From Cristatella mucedo (lineage: Eukaryota; Bryozoa; Phylactolaemata; Cristatellidae), in NCBI GenBank assembly GCA_009760855.2, contig WPIO01000001.1, positions 18,503,501 to 18,567,500 of the forward strand: DNA of 64,000 nt, in the 5' to 3' direction. Shown in pieces: positions 50,908 through 63,478 of the stretch (positions within the stretch are counted from its first letter, which is position 1; the number at the start of each line of letters is the position of its first letter). The notes below the pieces were generated by a model. It was not told the origin of the DNA. It did not search any database and saw only the letters and a list, made by a program, of their open reading frames with translations. A program made the translations under genes and the position numbers.

Positions 50908-51695
50908 TAATAATACATCTGTATAGCGCCATCAGAGAACTTAATCTCTTTATAGACACTTCACATATCATGCACTGGAAGCATGGTCGAATAATTAGTG
51001 GCAGTTCGCTCAAAGACAACAAGCTAAGATGGTTAGAGGTGATATGCACAGGGGTCAGCATGCAAGTATGGTTAGTGGCAGCATGCACAGTATCAGCACG
51101 CATAAGCACGTAAAGGACAAATCACATAGACCCGCTAAATGCTGTGATAACTAGATTCATTTTTAGCTTATTTTTTAAATGTCGTCAAGTCAGGGGATGT
51201 CGTGACGCAAGTCGGAAGTGAGTTCAAGGCTTTGGAAGCATACGAGCTAAAGGTGCGGTCTCCAAAGAATTTGACGATTGTACGAGGTTTAGCTAAACGA
51301 CTAGATTCCGAAAAGCGAGTGGTACGATGCTTAGACTGGTGGGGCAGTAGATCGGATAGGTAGGCTGGAGCCAGAGAATGAAGGGATATAAAAGTGAGTG
51401 ACGGAACCTTGAAGTCGATGCGTTGTTTGACTGGGAGCTAGTGCAGGTCGGCGAGAAATGGTGCGACGTGGCAACTCCGACGCGCACGACATACAATCTA
51501 GCCTAGCTACAGAGTTTTGAACTAACTGTAAGCTAGTAATTGTACAGGCCGTTAGACCAGCAAGCAGTGAGTTGTACAAGGCTAGGTGGGATGTCCCAAA
51601 TGCATGGACCAATTTAGAGGTAGTATCCCTGTCTAAGCAAGCCCGAATTTTAGCAATGCTATGTAGTTGAAAGTAGGCAGACTTGTCTGTCGTAA
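50908..51695 (-). mobile_element. LINE-A copy, reverse orientation, diverged
   Basis: AATAATACATCTGTATAGCG, CCATCAGAGAACTTAATC, CACAGGGGTCAGCATGC, then on the reverse strand the C-terminal motif (from TTCAAGGCTTTGGAAGC) and the ATSHHFSPTCTSSQSNNAS segment. Ends near the RT C-terminus. Confidence 0.88.
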
Positions 51696-51699
51696 TCTT

Positions 51700-53580
51700 A
51701 TCGCACTCCGCGAAGCATGGCGAGTGATTAGTGAGAGGATCCGATAGGCAGTCTGGTCACTTGGCATGACTCTCAGGATAAGGATAATGAACAAATTTAT
51801 TTCGTAAGATTCAAAGGATCTGTCTCCCTGGGTCTTTGCAAGCGTCGAGGCATAGAGGATGGATTCGGCAAATAAATCAATTGCCACAGCTTACTTGAAA
51901 TGCTCAATAGCCAAAGAGTCAAACGAGCGATTTACAGCGAGTTTTCCTTTGTCACAGGGTGTCCCAGCGGTGGCCATGCTGGCGAGGCGAAATGCCTTTC
52001 TACAGCAGCCTACCGGCGTATAGCATGTAAGTCGGTAGCTTTGCTGCTGCTTTGAGAGTTTTGCTAAAACAAAACGCCAAGTTACTCCATGCGATGCTCC
52101 AATATAAACTCGTTCGTGAGTCACATGTTATGTTTTTATATTTGCTCATTTTGATTCAATTACCAGTCCTGCTGAGCCCACTCAAAGGTGATCTCGGTGT
52201 GTTTGCAAGGCAGCCCTAACTTTCCAGGATAGGCGTGCCAGACACCGCGGCCTGCGAGCTAAAGTGACGATATGCGTCTATGCCGCCGTCTATGCTAGCT
52301 GTCGGAGCCACAGAATGTATTGCTTGCTTCGTAGCTACGTTACCAGCTGCGGCACTCAACTTTAACTCGCGGTCTCTGGCTGGCTCTTCGTGCGAACCTA
52401 CTATGTTCTAATACATTCTAAGTAGACAGTTAGGCTGTGCAGCGTAGATAAATCGAACGTTGATTGTGTAGATAAGTCAGAAGCGCGAATACATTCGACC
52501 GCACGCAGGCACCGTTCGGTGCCCTAATTCCACCCAAAGAGCCTCGTTCTGGCATCGAAGGTCTTGATAAACGTGAAATAAAAACGTATTCGTCTTAGAC
52601 GGCTGTCTGATTTACCCACCCCTCCCCGCCCCCCCGCACAATCGGAGCCTCGTGGACCGTCGCTGTGGGAGGCACCGACATCGCTTCTGCGCGATTCTCG
52701 ACGTCAAAATGCACGCCATCCTACTTCAAAGGCCAGCGAGGTGGCTCCAACGTTGCGTCTACGGGTTAGGGTACAGATTCTAGCTCGCAGGCCAGGCACT
52801 CCCAGGAGAAAGGGGCTCGTCGGGAAGTTCAGGGCTAGCGCACTGGTCACCCGCCGCGTGGAATGATATCATTCTCTTCAGCGTGTTGCCTGGGCGAGAG
52901 GGCCTGGCATCCTGCACAGTCTCCTTGTCTGGCCCTGGCTCTGAGAGGCGACCGGTGACGTATCGAGTCAGCGAACAGACGGCGCTCGCGCCCCGATCCT
53001 CAACACCGAAGACCTCAGGAGGCAAGCCAGATACTTCCCTAGATGGCTCCGCGGGCGAGACGGTTGGCTGGATGGCTCTGTAAGCGAGATGCTCCGCCAG
53101 ATGGCTCTGCTAGCGCGCGCGGAGCCGAAGCTGCCAGGCAATGCCTGGCGCGCGCGCTAGCAATGCCTGCCGCTGCCAGTGCGCCGAGGTAATATCCTGA
53201 TTCATTCCTTTTATGTCGCTAGCGGTGACTAAGACCGCAGTCCGCAGCCGGCTAATAACGGACAGGCAATTGCCTATTAAGCTTCGCTCTCGCCGAGCGT
53301 GCGTGCGGCGGCGGCGGCCTCCTCGCATAAATCCGCTCATTGATTTCGCGCACGGACTCGAACACCTGGCGTCACTCCTTTGCGTCGCCGTCTCGCCACC
53401 GCGCCGCAGCTGAAAGCTTGGCGTCAAATCGGCTATCCCGCACGTCGTCCCATGCGATGAAGTAGCACGGCATCGCCTCGCTCGACGCACTTTCTATAAC
53501 GCATCGGGGGCGAGCGGTAGTGGGCGCAATGAAACGCGAAGGAGGCCCGCGGGTACAGGCGAGCGAGCGCTAGGTTTGCA
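51700..53580. other. Unassigned sequence
   Basis: No gene or repeat recognised apart from a C-run at about 52616-52637 and the inverted repeat at 53108-53162. Confidence 0.3.
53108..53162. repeat. Nested inverted repeat (potential hairpin)
   Basis: TGCTAGCGCGCGC at 53108-53120 is the perfect reverse complement of GCGCGCGCTAGCA at 53150-53162, and the spacer contains a second palindromic pair, CCAGGCA and TGCCTGG. Confidence 0.85.
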
Positions 53581-55540
53581 TGCATACGGGCATCAAGCAT
53601 CAATCCGCAGAGAGCTAGTCACCGTAGAAAGGGAGGGAGAGGATCCAAGGAATGGAGTCAGACAAAGGGAAGTAGGGTAGAGAAACGGTGTGGGAGACAA
53701 CGGGAACGAGAGAGAACAAGGGAGGGGGCGGAGACGAGGCGGAGGTGGACGGGGAGACGGGAAACAAAGGCAGCGATAGACAGAAACAGAGAAGGGAGAT
53801 TTCGAGTCACGCCGCACGGGGCGATCCGACGAGCGATGGGTGAGTCACGCCGCATCGTCGACGTCGTCGGTCGATACTCCTCGAGTCTCCCGACAGCTTG
53901 GCAAATAAAGAGCTCGCGAACGAGGCCGAGTTTCGCGGCCACGTCACGCTGATCTGTTTAGTGCGACGCGCGTCTAAAGAGGCTCAGAGTAGTACTGGCG
54001 CCGGACTCGTGGCGTCTTCGCTCGTCCGTTTGCATCGAGCGAGCCAGCGAGGCATCTACCTGCCGCTGGCAACAGCGAGCCGCTGCGGCAAGCTTGTAGC
54101 TCAGCGCACCCCGATCCGCGCTAGCTGCCGCCGCAGTCGCCTCCGACCTGAGAGCTCGGCGGCCGACGAGCAGTCGGCTGACCCGGCTGCTGGGCCACCA
54201 ATCGCGGCGCCATTGGCTGCGTGGCTCCGGCTCACGAGGAAGCTAACGCTTAGCCCCATTAGGGCAGCTCCGCCGCCGCCGCCGCCGCGGCAGACCTGTT
54301 CTACGATCTCTTCAGCGCAGCAGCGCACCGCTGCTCTGAGCAATGCGCGAAACGCACGCACGCATCCTCTGGCACCGCTAGCGTCGCTACCGAGTCCGGA
54401 AGATCAGAGGAGGCTTCGAAGCAGCCGCACTCCAGCCAAGGTTCGCGCGCGCGCGGGCCAGCGAAGCGGCGGGCCTGCAGCGACGACCGATCGAATCTGC
54501 CTGCATTCGAGCCAATGTAAAGCAGTTTTCAGCACACGTTCGCTGCCGCCGCAGATTTCAGACGCGGACCGGCGCCGGACGCAGCAGCGATCCGCGTTCC
54601 GCTCCTCGCGCGATCGCTTCGCTCCGGCGTCGAGCGGAACGATTTCGGCGGCGGCGCGTGACCGGCGCGGCCGCCGCCGCCGAAACGGAACGGCGCGGGT
54701 TTGCCACGTTATGAATGCAGGACGCAGACCGTGTCTGTCTCGCTCTGTCGGCGTCGCTGTGTCGATAAGGCGCGGCTGCGGCTGCTGCGGTGGCGGCGCC
54801 GGCGACGACGGAATAAGCGACCGCGCGGGCCGATCTCCGGACGCCGACCCTGACTGTCTCGCCTTTTGCGCTGCTGCGGCGGTCGGCTGCGCCGCCGCAG
54901 CCGACCGCCGCAGCCGCGCCCCGGAGGGCAGACAGATAGCGGCTACTGCGGACGCATTCAAGTCGATAGGGCGGCGCAGCTTCGTTTAGCGATCGGCGGC
55001 CGTGGTGCAACGCCCCCTCGCGCGGCGGCAGCGGCGGCGGCGGCGGCGGGCTGATCGATATTTCGCTCAGCTGCTAGCCGTTTGCGGTCGTTCATAAAAG
55101 ACGCTCGCTGAGCGCTCGCGCCTCTCTCGCGCCATTTGCGGCGGCAGCGCTGGATCCGCGCAGCGCTCGCGCTGCTGCATGCTCTCTGCTCCTCGCCGCC
55201 CTCGTGGACGGCATCGGCCGCCGGCGGCGGTCCAGGCGAGGCAACCTTTCATCTGTGGCAAGGCGGTGGCGGTCGGTGCTGTTGAGCGTCGAGTTCGGCC
55301 CGGCTTCAGGGCCGCGTCGTCTGTCGGAGCTGTGGTATGCGTCGAGTGGTGCTGCGTTCAGCAGTGGCCCGTCTTTGAGGAACGGACAGCGATCGCGTGG
55401 CGATCGCCGGCGAGTAAACCCAGGCGTGAAATCTGACTGGGCCTGGCCCAAAAAAAGGGCCGCCGACAAAGCTGTGAAGCGCTGCACCCCGATCGCTGCC
55501 TTGCTGTTCCGAAACTTTGGCTCGTAATAATAATAAAGGG
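53581..55540. other. GC- and CpG-rich block with long compositional open frames
   Basis: 53600-53800 is purine-rich (GGGAGA-type). From about 53900 to 55500 the DNA is extremely CpG-rich. A 363-codon frame at 53898-54989 (+), with comparable frames on the other strand, is Arg/Ala/Ser-rich and lacks recognisable domains. I regard it as compositional. Confidence 0.4.
54873..54914. repeat. 19-bp perfect inverted repeat with 4-base loop
   Basis: GCTGCGGCGGTCGGCTGCG at 54873-54891 pairs perfectly with 54896-54914 around a CCGC loop, giving a very GC-rich hairpin. Confidence 0.9.
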
Positions 55541-56015
55541 CCGCTGATTCAACTAGCTCGTATTTATGTAGCGCAGACACTGGGCGCAGACTTGGAAGCT
55601 ACAGCTCATCGAAAGCGGAGCTCAGCAGACGCTCAGTGAAAACCGATAAAAGTGGACCCGCTGTTTGTTCGTGGCCTCTGGCAAAGCGTATTTGCGGGTT
55701 GCTCGACGGAATCGTCTCGATGCGAATAGCGCTGCGGCGGCGCGATCCTGCATTGGAGTTGGCCGAGGGCGGGGCGGGATCGTGGCATTATGGCTAATGC
55801 GCGCGAGCACTTTTCGACGGATCTCGATCGCACTGCGCGAGCAGCCCACTCTGGGCTAAAAAGTGTGAGCGGCGGCTGCACTGTCAGCCGGATGTAAGAT
55901 GCACTAAAGATCGCCTCTAAGGGATATCGGAGGGCTCGGACGAAAGAACAACGACTTGTCATACCTTCATCGGGAGTTGAACCGCGGTCTCGGAAAGCAG
56001 AGTAAGTGGAGCGAG
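55541..56015. other. SINE-A scrap and unassigned sequence
   Basis: CTGATTCAACTAGCTCGTAT followed by TTATGTAGCGCAGAC at 55544-55578 is a SINE-A 3' end scrap in reverse. The remainder is unassigned. Confidence 0.45.
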
Positions 56016-56017
56016 CC

Positions 56018-56076
56018 TCATGACGTTTGTGAAGCGCCAGAATAGAGACCAAGTTCTCTTAAGCGAAATACAAATG

Positions 56077-56082
<6 letters not shown>
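56018..56082 (+). mobile_element. SINE-B 3' end fragment
   Basis: GTTTGTGAAGCGCCAGAATA, GAGACCAAGTTCTCTTAAGC and GAAATACAAATGAA are the SINE-B tail, immediately followed by the large TA microsatellite. Confidence 0.8.
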
Positions 56083-56689
<607 letters not shown>

Positions 56690-56691
<2 letters not shown>

Positions 56692-57685
56692 TTGCGGCAG
56701 CAGCTGGCTGCTTCTGTGGCAGCATGTACTTGCTGTTGGCGGTCATTGCTGAAGTCTGGCAGCTCGCCCGCCCTCTTGCTGAGCTGAGTCTGCCCTGCTC
56801 TTTGATTTCATTACTACTTGTTATTCTAACCTGCGGTAGCTGCGGCCATTCTCCGCTTGAGTCCACTTTGAGCACTACGTACGTACGCGCACGCACTTGC
56901 CCGCCCTCTTGCGCACCGCCGTGCGCTTTCTCGCGGTCCGTGCGCCCAGTTCACTCTCAAGCGACCGGCGTCTCCTCCACTCTAATGCAAGCATCGAGCT
57001 ATCGATCCCGCGAGAGCTGGAGATCGTTGGGGGCGGGGCGTGAGGGCGGAGGCCGGCTGGCTGCCGCTGCCGACGCAGAGGAGGCCACGACGCGCTTCTT
57101 AACCGACGCGACGTCGTCGACTAGGTAGAATACTCCTCGCTGTTTCCTCTAGACCGAGTCCGAGTTCTGCCGTCGGAGAGTGGCGTCCAACTGCGTACGC
57201 GCTTCGTTCATTTGCAGCTCCAATCCGAAGCGGAGCCGAGTCGCGCCGCCGATCGATGGGGCATACGGGAGTCGAAGGACGGCAGCTCAAGCGTGGCAGC
57301 CGAGAGACCGCACCAGCGCAGCGCTAAGCGCGACGTCCGGCCTCGCGCGTCGAGCACCTGCCACACATATGGTGGGCGTGCATTCGTAATGGGACGGCGC
57401 GACCTCTGGGAGTTTCTCGGCCCACCGTGGCAGCGCTTGCTTTTAGTGGAAAGGCGCTCGGCGGCAGACGAAGAAGACGCACGCGTCTTTAGGTTTTTGT
57501 CGCGCTAGATGCGGCGATATTCACTGCATCTCGCGGGATCTCGCGGGAAGTCGCTGAGGGGATCTGCGCCTCAGTGAAAGGAGTGACTCAGCGAATCCAA
57601 TCCACTGCACCGAGAGACGGCGGCTTGCGCAGACGCGGGCAGCGGCCACAACGACCCTGGACAGTGCTCGACCATTTCTCGGCTA
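56690..57685. other. GC-rich unassigned sequence
   Basis: An open frame at 56685-57128 (+) begins with a hydrophobic stretch, but no known family is evident and its start lies on the end of the microsatellite. No gene call is justified. Confidence 0.3.
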
Positions 57686-57689
57686 CTCT

Positions 57690-59246
57690 CGCCGCTCGCC
57701 AAGTCTTCCAGTCTGGCTGTAGAGCTAATCCCTTCCACAGAGTCAGCATTGCTTAGGGTGTTCAACGACCTACTTAGGAATGCAGACATGGGTACAGTGT
57801 CTCTACTTGTTTTGCTCGATCTTTCGGCAGCTTCTGATACTATCGATTACCAAGTTCTTATAGAGCGCCTCTCACCTCGCCTGGGCATCACTGGCACTGC
57901 TCTACAATGGTTCAGGTCCTATCTAAGTGGGAGACTCCAGAGTATTGACGTGAATGGACAAAGATCATTCGAGGTACCTCTGAAATATGGGATACCTCAG
58001 GGCTCCGTGCTATGTCCGGTTCTTTTCACGGTTTATACTCTTCCTCTTGCCGATGTGATTGCCAAGCACAATCTAGGCTTTCACTTCTATGCGGATGACA
58101 CTCAGTTGTATCTTTGCTTTGATCCCTCCCAGCCTTCGAGCACCTCGAATTCTCTCAGCTCACTTGCTGCATGTATTGATGACATCCGCACATGGACGGC
58201 AGCAAATTTTCTAAAACTGAACGATGATAAAACTAACTTACTAGTTATGGGCAAACCCAGTGTGATTTACAAATTGGAAAGGCTGACGCTCAAAATTGGC
58301 TCTGCCAGCATATCTCCCGTTGAATCAGCTCGAAATCTAGGTGTCATATTCCAAAGTGACCTCTCGTTAGACAACCACATCAGCTCCACAGTCAAGGCTG
58401 CCTACTTTCAGCTATAGAACATTGCTTAAATTCAGGCTCGTTTAGATAAGGATACCACGTCCAAGTTGGTCCATGCATGTAACATCCCGTCTTGATTTTT
58501 CTAACTCACTGCTTGCTGGCCTACCGGCATGTGCAATCAGGCGATTACAGCTGGTGCAAAACTCGGCAGCTGGGCTTGTCTGTCGTGAGCGTCGCAGTTG
58601 CCACATCACACCACTTCTCGCTGACTGGCACTGGCTACCAGTCAAGCAACGATCGACTTCAAGGTTTTGTCGCTCACTTTTAGGTTCCTTCATTCTTTGG
58701 CTCCAGCATATCTCTCAGATCTACTCCCCACCAGGCCAAGCATCGTACCACCCGCTTTTCGGAGTCTAATTTTTTAGCAATACCTCGTACAAACCTCAAA
58801 TCCTCTGGAGACCGTGCATTTAGTTCGCATGCTCCCAAAGCCTGGAACTCCCTCCCGACTTGCGTCAGAACATCCCCTGACTTGAACACATTTAAAAATA
58901 ACTAATTTATTTATTATTATAACACCTATTTAGGACAGCATTTCGTGGGTTCCTGTGATTCGTCCTTCATGTGCTTATGCGTGCTGACACTGTGCATGCT
59001 GCCACTAACCACACTTGCATGCGTCAGTGAATATCACTCCTGTTATTCGTGTTGTTTATCAAGCATGATATTTTGTGCCTTGTGCATGTTACCCCTAACC
59101 ACGTTATTCATGTTGTTTGTTTATCAAGCATGATGTTACTCACCATTCAATCGCTCTTCCCTTTGCAGGAAATGTGAAGCGCATACAAAGAGATTAAGTT
59201 CTCTGAGGGCGCTTTATCAAGTGCATTATTATTATTATTGTTATTA
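57690..59246 (+). mobile_element. LINE-A, longest copy, with reverse transcriptase fragment
   Basis: Reverse transcriptase of the L2/CR1/Jockey type. STESALLRVF and LLVLLDLSAASDTID are followed by YGIPQGSVLCPVLF, the catalytic box FYADDTQLYL (YADD encoded at 58088-58099), ANFLKLNDDKTNLLVMGKPS and NLGVIFQSDLSLDNHISS. The open stretch 57749-58417 ends at TAG. A one-base shift near 57735 breaks it from the upstream FQSGCRAN. Downstream follow the C-terminal motif (CTCCCAAAGCCTGGAACTCC), the 3' UTR, GAGGGCGCTTTATCAAGTGC and (ATT)n at 59226-59241. 5'-truncated and inactive. It provides the reference for the other LINE-A copies. Confidence 0.95.
57749..58417 (+). pseudogene. LINE-A reverse transcriptase, partial ORF2
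   Basis: 222 codons open. Motifs in order: DLSAAS.TID (palm aspartate; the usual DLSAAFDTIDH has S for F here), GIPQGSVL, YADD, LKLNDDKTN. The endonuclease domain and start of the RT are missing upstream, and a stop truncates it before the C-terminal region, which remains readable in other frames downstream. The enzyme would copy LINE RNA at nicked target DNA. This copy cannot. Confidence 0.93.
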
Positions 59247-59536
59247 AGTAGCAATGGCGCCTGTGCGTGCCGGCGGTCGGTCGTCAGCAGCCAGCGAACC
59301 GCAGCCTTGCCCTGTGCCTCAATTTGAAATTTTCGTTCGGCAGATTAGACAATTGAAAGGTAGACGAAAAAGTCCTCTCTCCCCTTTCTTCCCAGATGCC
59401 AGTCCTTTTATGCGTTTTTTTTAGTTCCAAAAATAACTCGTCATCCTCCTGCGCCAAGGAAAGCAGCCGTGCTGTCGAGATTTGGAGGCTTTTTAAAAGA
59501 ACGGACGATCGTATCCACGGCAAGAGCGCTTTGTCC

Positions 59537-59700
59537 TGGTTTGGCCCAGAGGTTAAGGTGCTCGATTTTGACGACCGAGTTCAAGGTTATCGAATTCACC
59601 GGCCGAGGTCATGGGCTAGAGCCCGGAGGCATATGTGAAGCACATGAATAGAGATAAAGTTCTCTCAGAGCGCTATACAAATTATTTATATATAAATTAT
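59537..59700 (+). mobile_element. SINE-B copy, forward
   Basis: TTTGGCCCAGAGGTTAAGGT (tRNA-like A-box side), AGGTCATGGGCTAGAGCCCG (B-box), ATGTGAAGCACATGAATAGA, AGAGCGCTATACAAATTA, then a TA-rich tail to about 59700. About 40 bases of extra sequence lie between the tRNA head and B-box compared with 21766-21898. Confidence 0.9.
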
Positions 59701-59759
59701 ATTATTCAAATTATGCAAAGAAAGGAAACAGCTGCTGTTGTCTCAAGACTGTTGCCGCT

Positions 59760-59930
59760 GATATCCCTGTCTTAGCCCAGGCGTAAGACATTCGCACTTT
59801 ACGACCCAGGTCGTGGGTTTGAGTCCTGCTTTGGGCATCCTTGATTTCCGCGTGCAAACGGTGGTGATGACAGTTTAGGCTCCGTGGTCGCTATATAAAT
59901 GAGGCTGTTAAATCACCTAGCCATTCATGT
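59760..59930 (+). mobile_element. SINE-A copy, forward
   Basis: TTAGCCCAGGCGTAAGAC, CCAGGTCGTGGGTTTGAGTC (B-box), ACGGTGGTGATGACAGTT, GTGGTCGCTATATAAATGAG and GCTGTTAAATCACCTAGCC. This is the clearest forward copy. Confidence 0.88.
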
Positions 59931-61490
59931 ACTTTTTGTTTTTATCCCAGCCCGGGGTCACTGTACTTAGTCACATGACTGTTGTTCAGTGACGTGCTTC
60001 GATAAGTGCTCCAGTATTAATCGAAGCATGCCAATTAGAATCGACTTGTGACGGGTAAGTCTAATTGGTGCCCCCGAGCTGTATAAATGGCTGGATGTAA
60101 GCATAATTAAGGCGATGCTAGCTCTCGCGAGGTATACCGCGCGAGACAGGACCGTGAATTGCTATAAGCGTGCATAAAATAAAACTCATCAGAACGACAA
60201 AATTCGCGTAATTCTCGATCGGGTTCTCTCACTGTCTCACCCTGTAACTAATGTATAGGATCTCCTCTTATCTTATTCCTAATTTTCCACTCCATCTCTC
60301 CACCTCTTTCTCTTTTCTCTCGGTCTCTTTCTTTCTTCTCTCTCTCTCTCTCACTCTCTCTCTCTCTCTCCCATTACTCTCTATCTCTCTTTCTCTCCCT
60401 CTCATCTCTCGCTCTCTTTATCTGCCTTAATCTTCCTGCTCTCACTCTCGAAATCTTTCCCTAGCTCGCTCGCGTCGCTCTAGCTCAGCGCCATTTCTAT
60501 CAGATTTATCATTAAATCTCGGAAATGATGCTTAAAATTCAGGGGTACCATTTTTTTACTTGTTATTTCAAAATGTACGGTGCAGCCACTTTTTAACAAG
60601 CCAATGCCAGCCGCAGCTTTTCTGTTAACGCAGCAGACGAGCGTATATGTAAATGTCACTAGCTTTCTAAAAGCAACTCTTTGGAAGTAGCTTTCAGGTC
60701 ATAAACGTGTGAGAGAATACTCTCTAAACGCTACTAATACAATTACGGCCCAGAGGCAGCAGAAATCAATGGGGAAGCATTAATACAATGTGGGACTTAT
60801 TAGCGCCGACTACCTTGCTTGAGCCATACAGAGCCGCACCGCTGTGGAACATTGCACCGCTCAAGCAGAGAGAGTATCTAAACATTTATTTACGAAATGA
60901 AAGCACCTGCAGAGAGAAGACGCACCGAAGATAATTACCAGATGCACCGGCGGGTGCAGTGCTAGTGCGATATTGGTCGGACGGCTTTTACTCGATCCAG
61001 CCAATCAAGCGAATCCGGCCAGACGCGAGGGCTGAAGGCAAAGTGGGGGTGGGTGGGGAGGCGCGCCTGCGCGTAGCCACAATGCAGTACGCCTCCAAAG
61101 CAAGCAACTGCTGACATATTTCCCATTAGAGAAGAAGCGTCGAATGAGACGAACGCTACTTTCGACTATTTCTCTCTTGACTGTGCTCTCTCGCTAGTAC
61201 CGCGTGACGTCAGAGGCCGCTTAAGCGGCGCCGCCTGAATCGCAGTCCGACTCAGCGGACGCAGCGGCTTCTCAGGGCACAGCTCCGATGCACAGCGGTG
61301 TGGCGTGGCGTCTTACCTCGCCTCCAGTGCAACGGAGCTACCTCGAGTCACTAATGGCGCCGTTAACTCATGCGACGTCTGTTGTGTTCGTGTAGTTCTT
61401 GTGTCATGTGTTCTAGTCTGTTCGAGTCGTTCGAACAATAAGTCGGGTGCTTCGACATATACACGACTGTAACTAGCATTCCTGCGCATA
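59931..61490. other. Unassigned sequence with CT-rich tract
   Basis: CT-rich low complexity at about 60285-60420. The rest, including CpG-rich 60950-61300, shows no gene or repeat I recognise. Confidence 0.35.
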
Positions 61491-61494
61491 TTAG

Positions 61495-61668
61495 CACCAC
61501 ACTTGCATGCTGACCTTGTGCATGTCACCCCTAACCCATGCTATTCTTGTTGTTTATTGAGCATGCTACCACAAACCATTCGATCGTGCTTCCTTTGCTG
61601 CAAATGTAAAGCGCCTCGACAGAGACTGAGTTCTCCTGGGGCACTTTATCAAGTGTATTATTATTATT
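61495..61668 (+). mobile_element. LINE-A 3' end fragment
   Basis: CACCACACTTGCATGCTGAC, CATGTCACCCCTAACCC, GTAAAGCGCCTCGACAGAGA, GGGGCACTTTATCAAGTG and (ATT)n at 61655-61669. Confidence 0.9.
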
Positions 61669-61674
61669 ATCCCG

Positions 61675-63255
61675 GTCGAGAATCGGAAGGCGGGCACCAA
61701 AAAATGTGGGCTTCTTCGTAGCCTTACTGCGTCAGCCAAGCCCAACGACTCGACGGTGATCTTCGATAGGATCAAGGAACTGTTTAAAGGAAACCACTAG
61801 CCGTCGCCGCTAGAAATCGCCGAGGCTTAAAAAGTTCAGTGTTGACGTCAAAAGCCTGGTGAGTCAATGCGAAATTTTGTGTCACAGCTAAGGGTCCTTG
61901 CAATGAACTGCAACTTTTTTGGCTTGTTCGAATGCAACGCCTTAGTGAACCAGCTGTTACACGGACTTAGCTCTGACGAAACTCGCTTCAGGTTGCTGTG
62001 CGAGCGAGGCTTAACGCTTGACACAGCTATTAAAATTGCAAACGCCGCCGCAAATCGCGGAAAGGAGCCCAGCTCATCGCCCAACCTCATTTAGACAGCG
62101 ACCGCAATTTTGACGAGCTTCGCTATCAGCGTCACACCGAACGGAAGCCCGGCGCTTCTTGCCGGGCTCGCCGGGATCACCAGAGGCGGGACAGTCGGCA
62201 CTTGAAAGAAAGCGTGTGGTTTATTTGTTTGACAGTCGGCCACCTTCAGAACGTCTGTCGAATGAAAGGGAAGTCGGCGGGGCTTTTATGACTGAAGGGC
62301 AGAGCGCCTAACGGGGCAGATGCAAACTCAGCGGAGCGGAGCGCCGGGAGCCGAATGCCGAACAGGAACTTGACACCGACTTCTTCTGATACCAAAGCTC
62401 ATCGCATTGAAGATGAATTGGAAACAATCCAAGCCATCAATGGCCAAGTGCTACCAGCCTACCTTATTAAAGTAGATATTGAGGAACACGACCTCGGAGT
62501 CCGACGCGGGTTCGAGCGTATCAACAATTCCAAAAACCGTATGTAAAAACTGTGCTCACAGCTGCCTCTCCAGACAACTTCAGCAGTACTACGCCCAAAT
62601 GGGAGTGTGCAAACCCTACAGCCAGTGGGAGCTATGTGGCCTACGGTACGCTACGGATTGATCGCAACACGGCTGCGTCTTTTACGTAGCTTCCGAGCAA
62701 GACGTTCCACCACTAGGCATAGATTGGATTGATAACTTATCCTCCACTTCTCTTGTTTCAGCGCATCTCACCGGATGTCCTTCGAGGATGTGTCGGTGCT
62801 GGTATGAAAGAACTCGGCACTCTTCAGCAGTTCTCCGGGTAATTTCGCTGGCTTAAGCGCAGCGTTGCATCTTAAACCAGGAACTGGACCTGTGCATCAA
62901 AGGCACAGGACTCTGCCTCCTTCGCTATAAGCGAAAAGTGTGAGAAGGAACGTGAACGTGAATGAGAACGTGAACGTGATGGGGCTGGAAAAAGTGATGA
63001 TGTTGTCACTAAAACGCAAACCAGCGCAAACGGGCCACTCCGGTTGTAAAAGTAATTAATCCGACGGGAGTGTTCGTCTGTGTGGTGATTATAAGGACAT
63101 GTTGAATCTTTACTTTATTGTGTACAAGCACAAAATGAAATCTATTGACGATATTCAGAAAAAAATGAAAGGCAAGGTATTGGTCACCAAACTTGATCTG
63201 TCTAGAGCCTTCACTCAGATACCACTAGAGATGTATCTCGGCAATGCCTGACTAC
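61675..63255 (+). mobile_element. Ty3/gypsy LTR retrotransposon relic (gag, protease, RT pieces)
   Basis: Three readable pieces in the right order. At 61867-62090 a gag capsid C-terminal segment: FVSQLRVLAMNCNF, LVNQLLHGLSSDETRFRLL, LTLDTAIKIANAAA. At about 62680-62740 a protease end: FYVASEQDVPPLGIDWID, matching the PLLGRDWL motif. At about 63075-63235 an RT start: VRLCGDYKDMLNL, then VLVTKLDLSRAFTQIPLE, matching the R.CGDYK and KLDLS.AY.Q motifs. Frames are broken by shifts and stops, and no LTR is recognised in the window. Confidence 0.85.
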
Positions 63256-63334
63256 AACGCCCGGACAGCGCTCGGGACTGGACGCTTGGGACAGCTTGCC
63301 TCGTGGTTAACAAATATAAATACAAATATGCATA

Positions 63335-63478
63335 CATTTAATTCATTTCTAGAGAACTTAATCTCCATTAAGACGCTTCGCGTATGCCACAGGGCTCGAG
63401 CCCACGACCTCGGCCATCAAATCTTGACCTTGGCCGGGGTGAGCAACTACCACTGGGTCAAATGGTCTCGGCTGAGGG
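63335..63478 (-). mobile_element. SINE-B copy
   Basis: TAGAGAACTTAATCTCCATT, AAGACGCTTCGCGTATGCC, B-box complement GGGCTCGAGCCCACGACCTC (63394-63413) and the tRNA-like head GAGCAACTACCACTGGGTCA. It lies just downstream of the gypsy RT piece. Confidence 0.9.

Noticed and set aside
53898-54989. A 363-codon open frame in GC-rich DNA
   Set aside because: Arg/Ala/Ser-rich with no domain, matched by similarly long frames on the opposite strand, as expected where stop codons are rare because AT is scarce.
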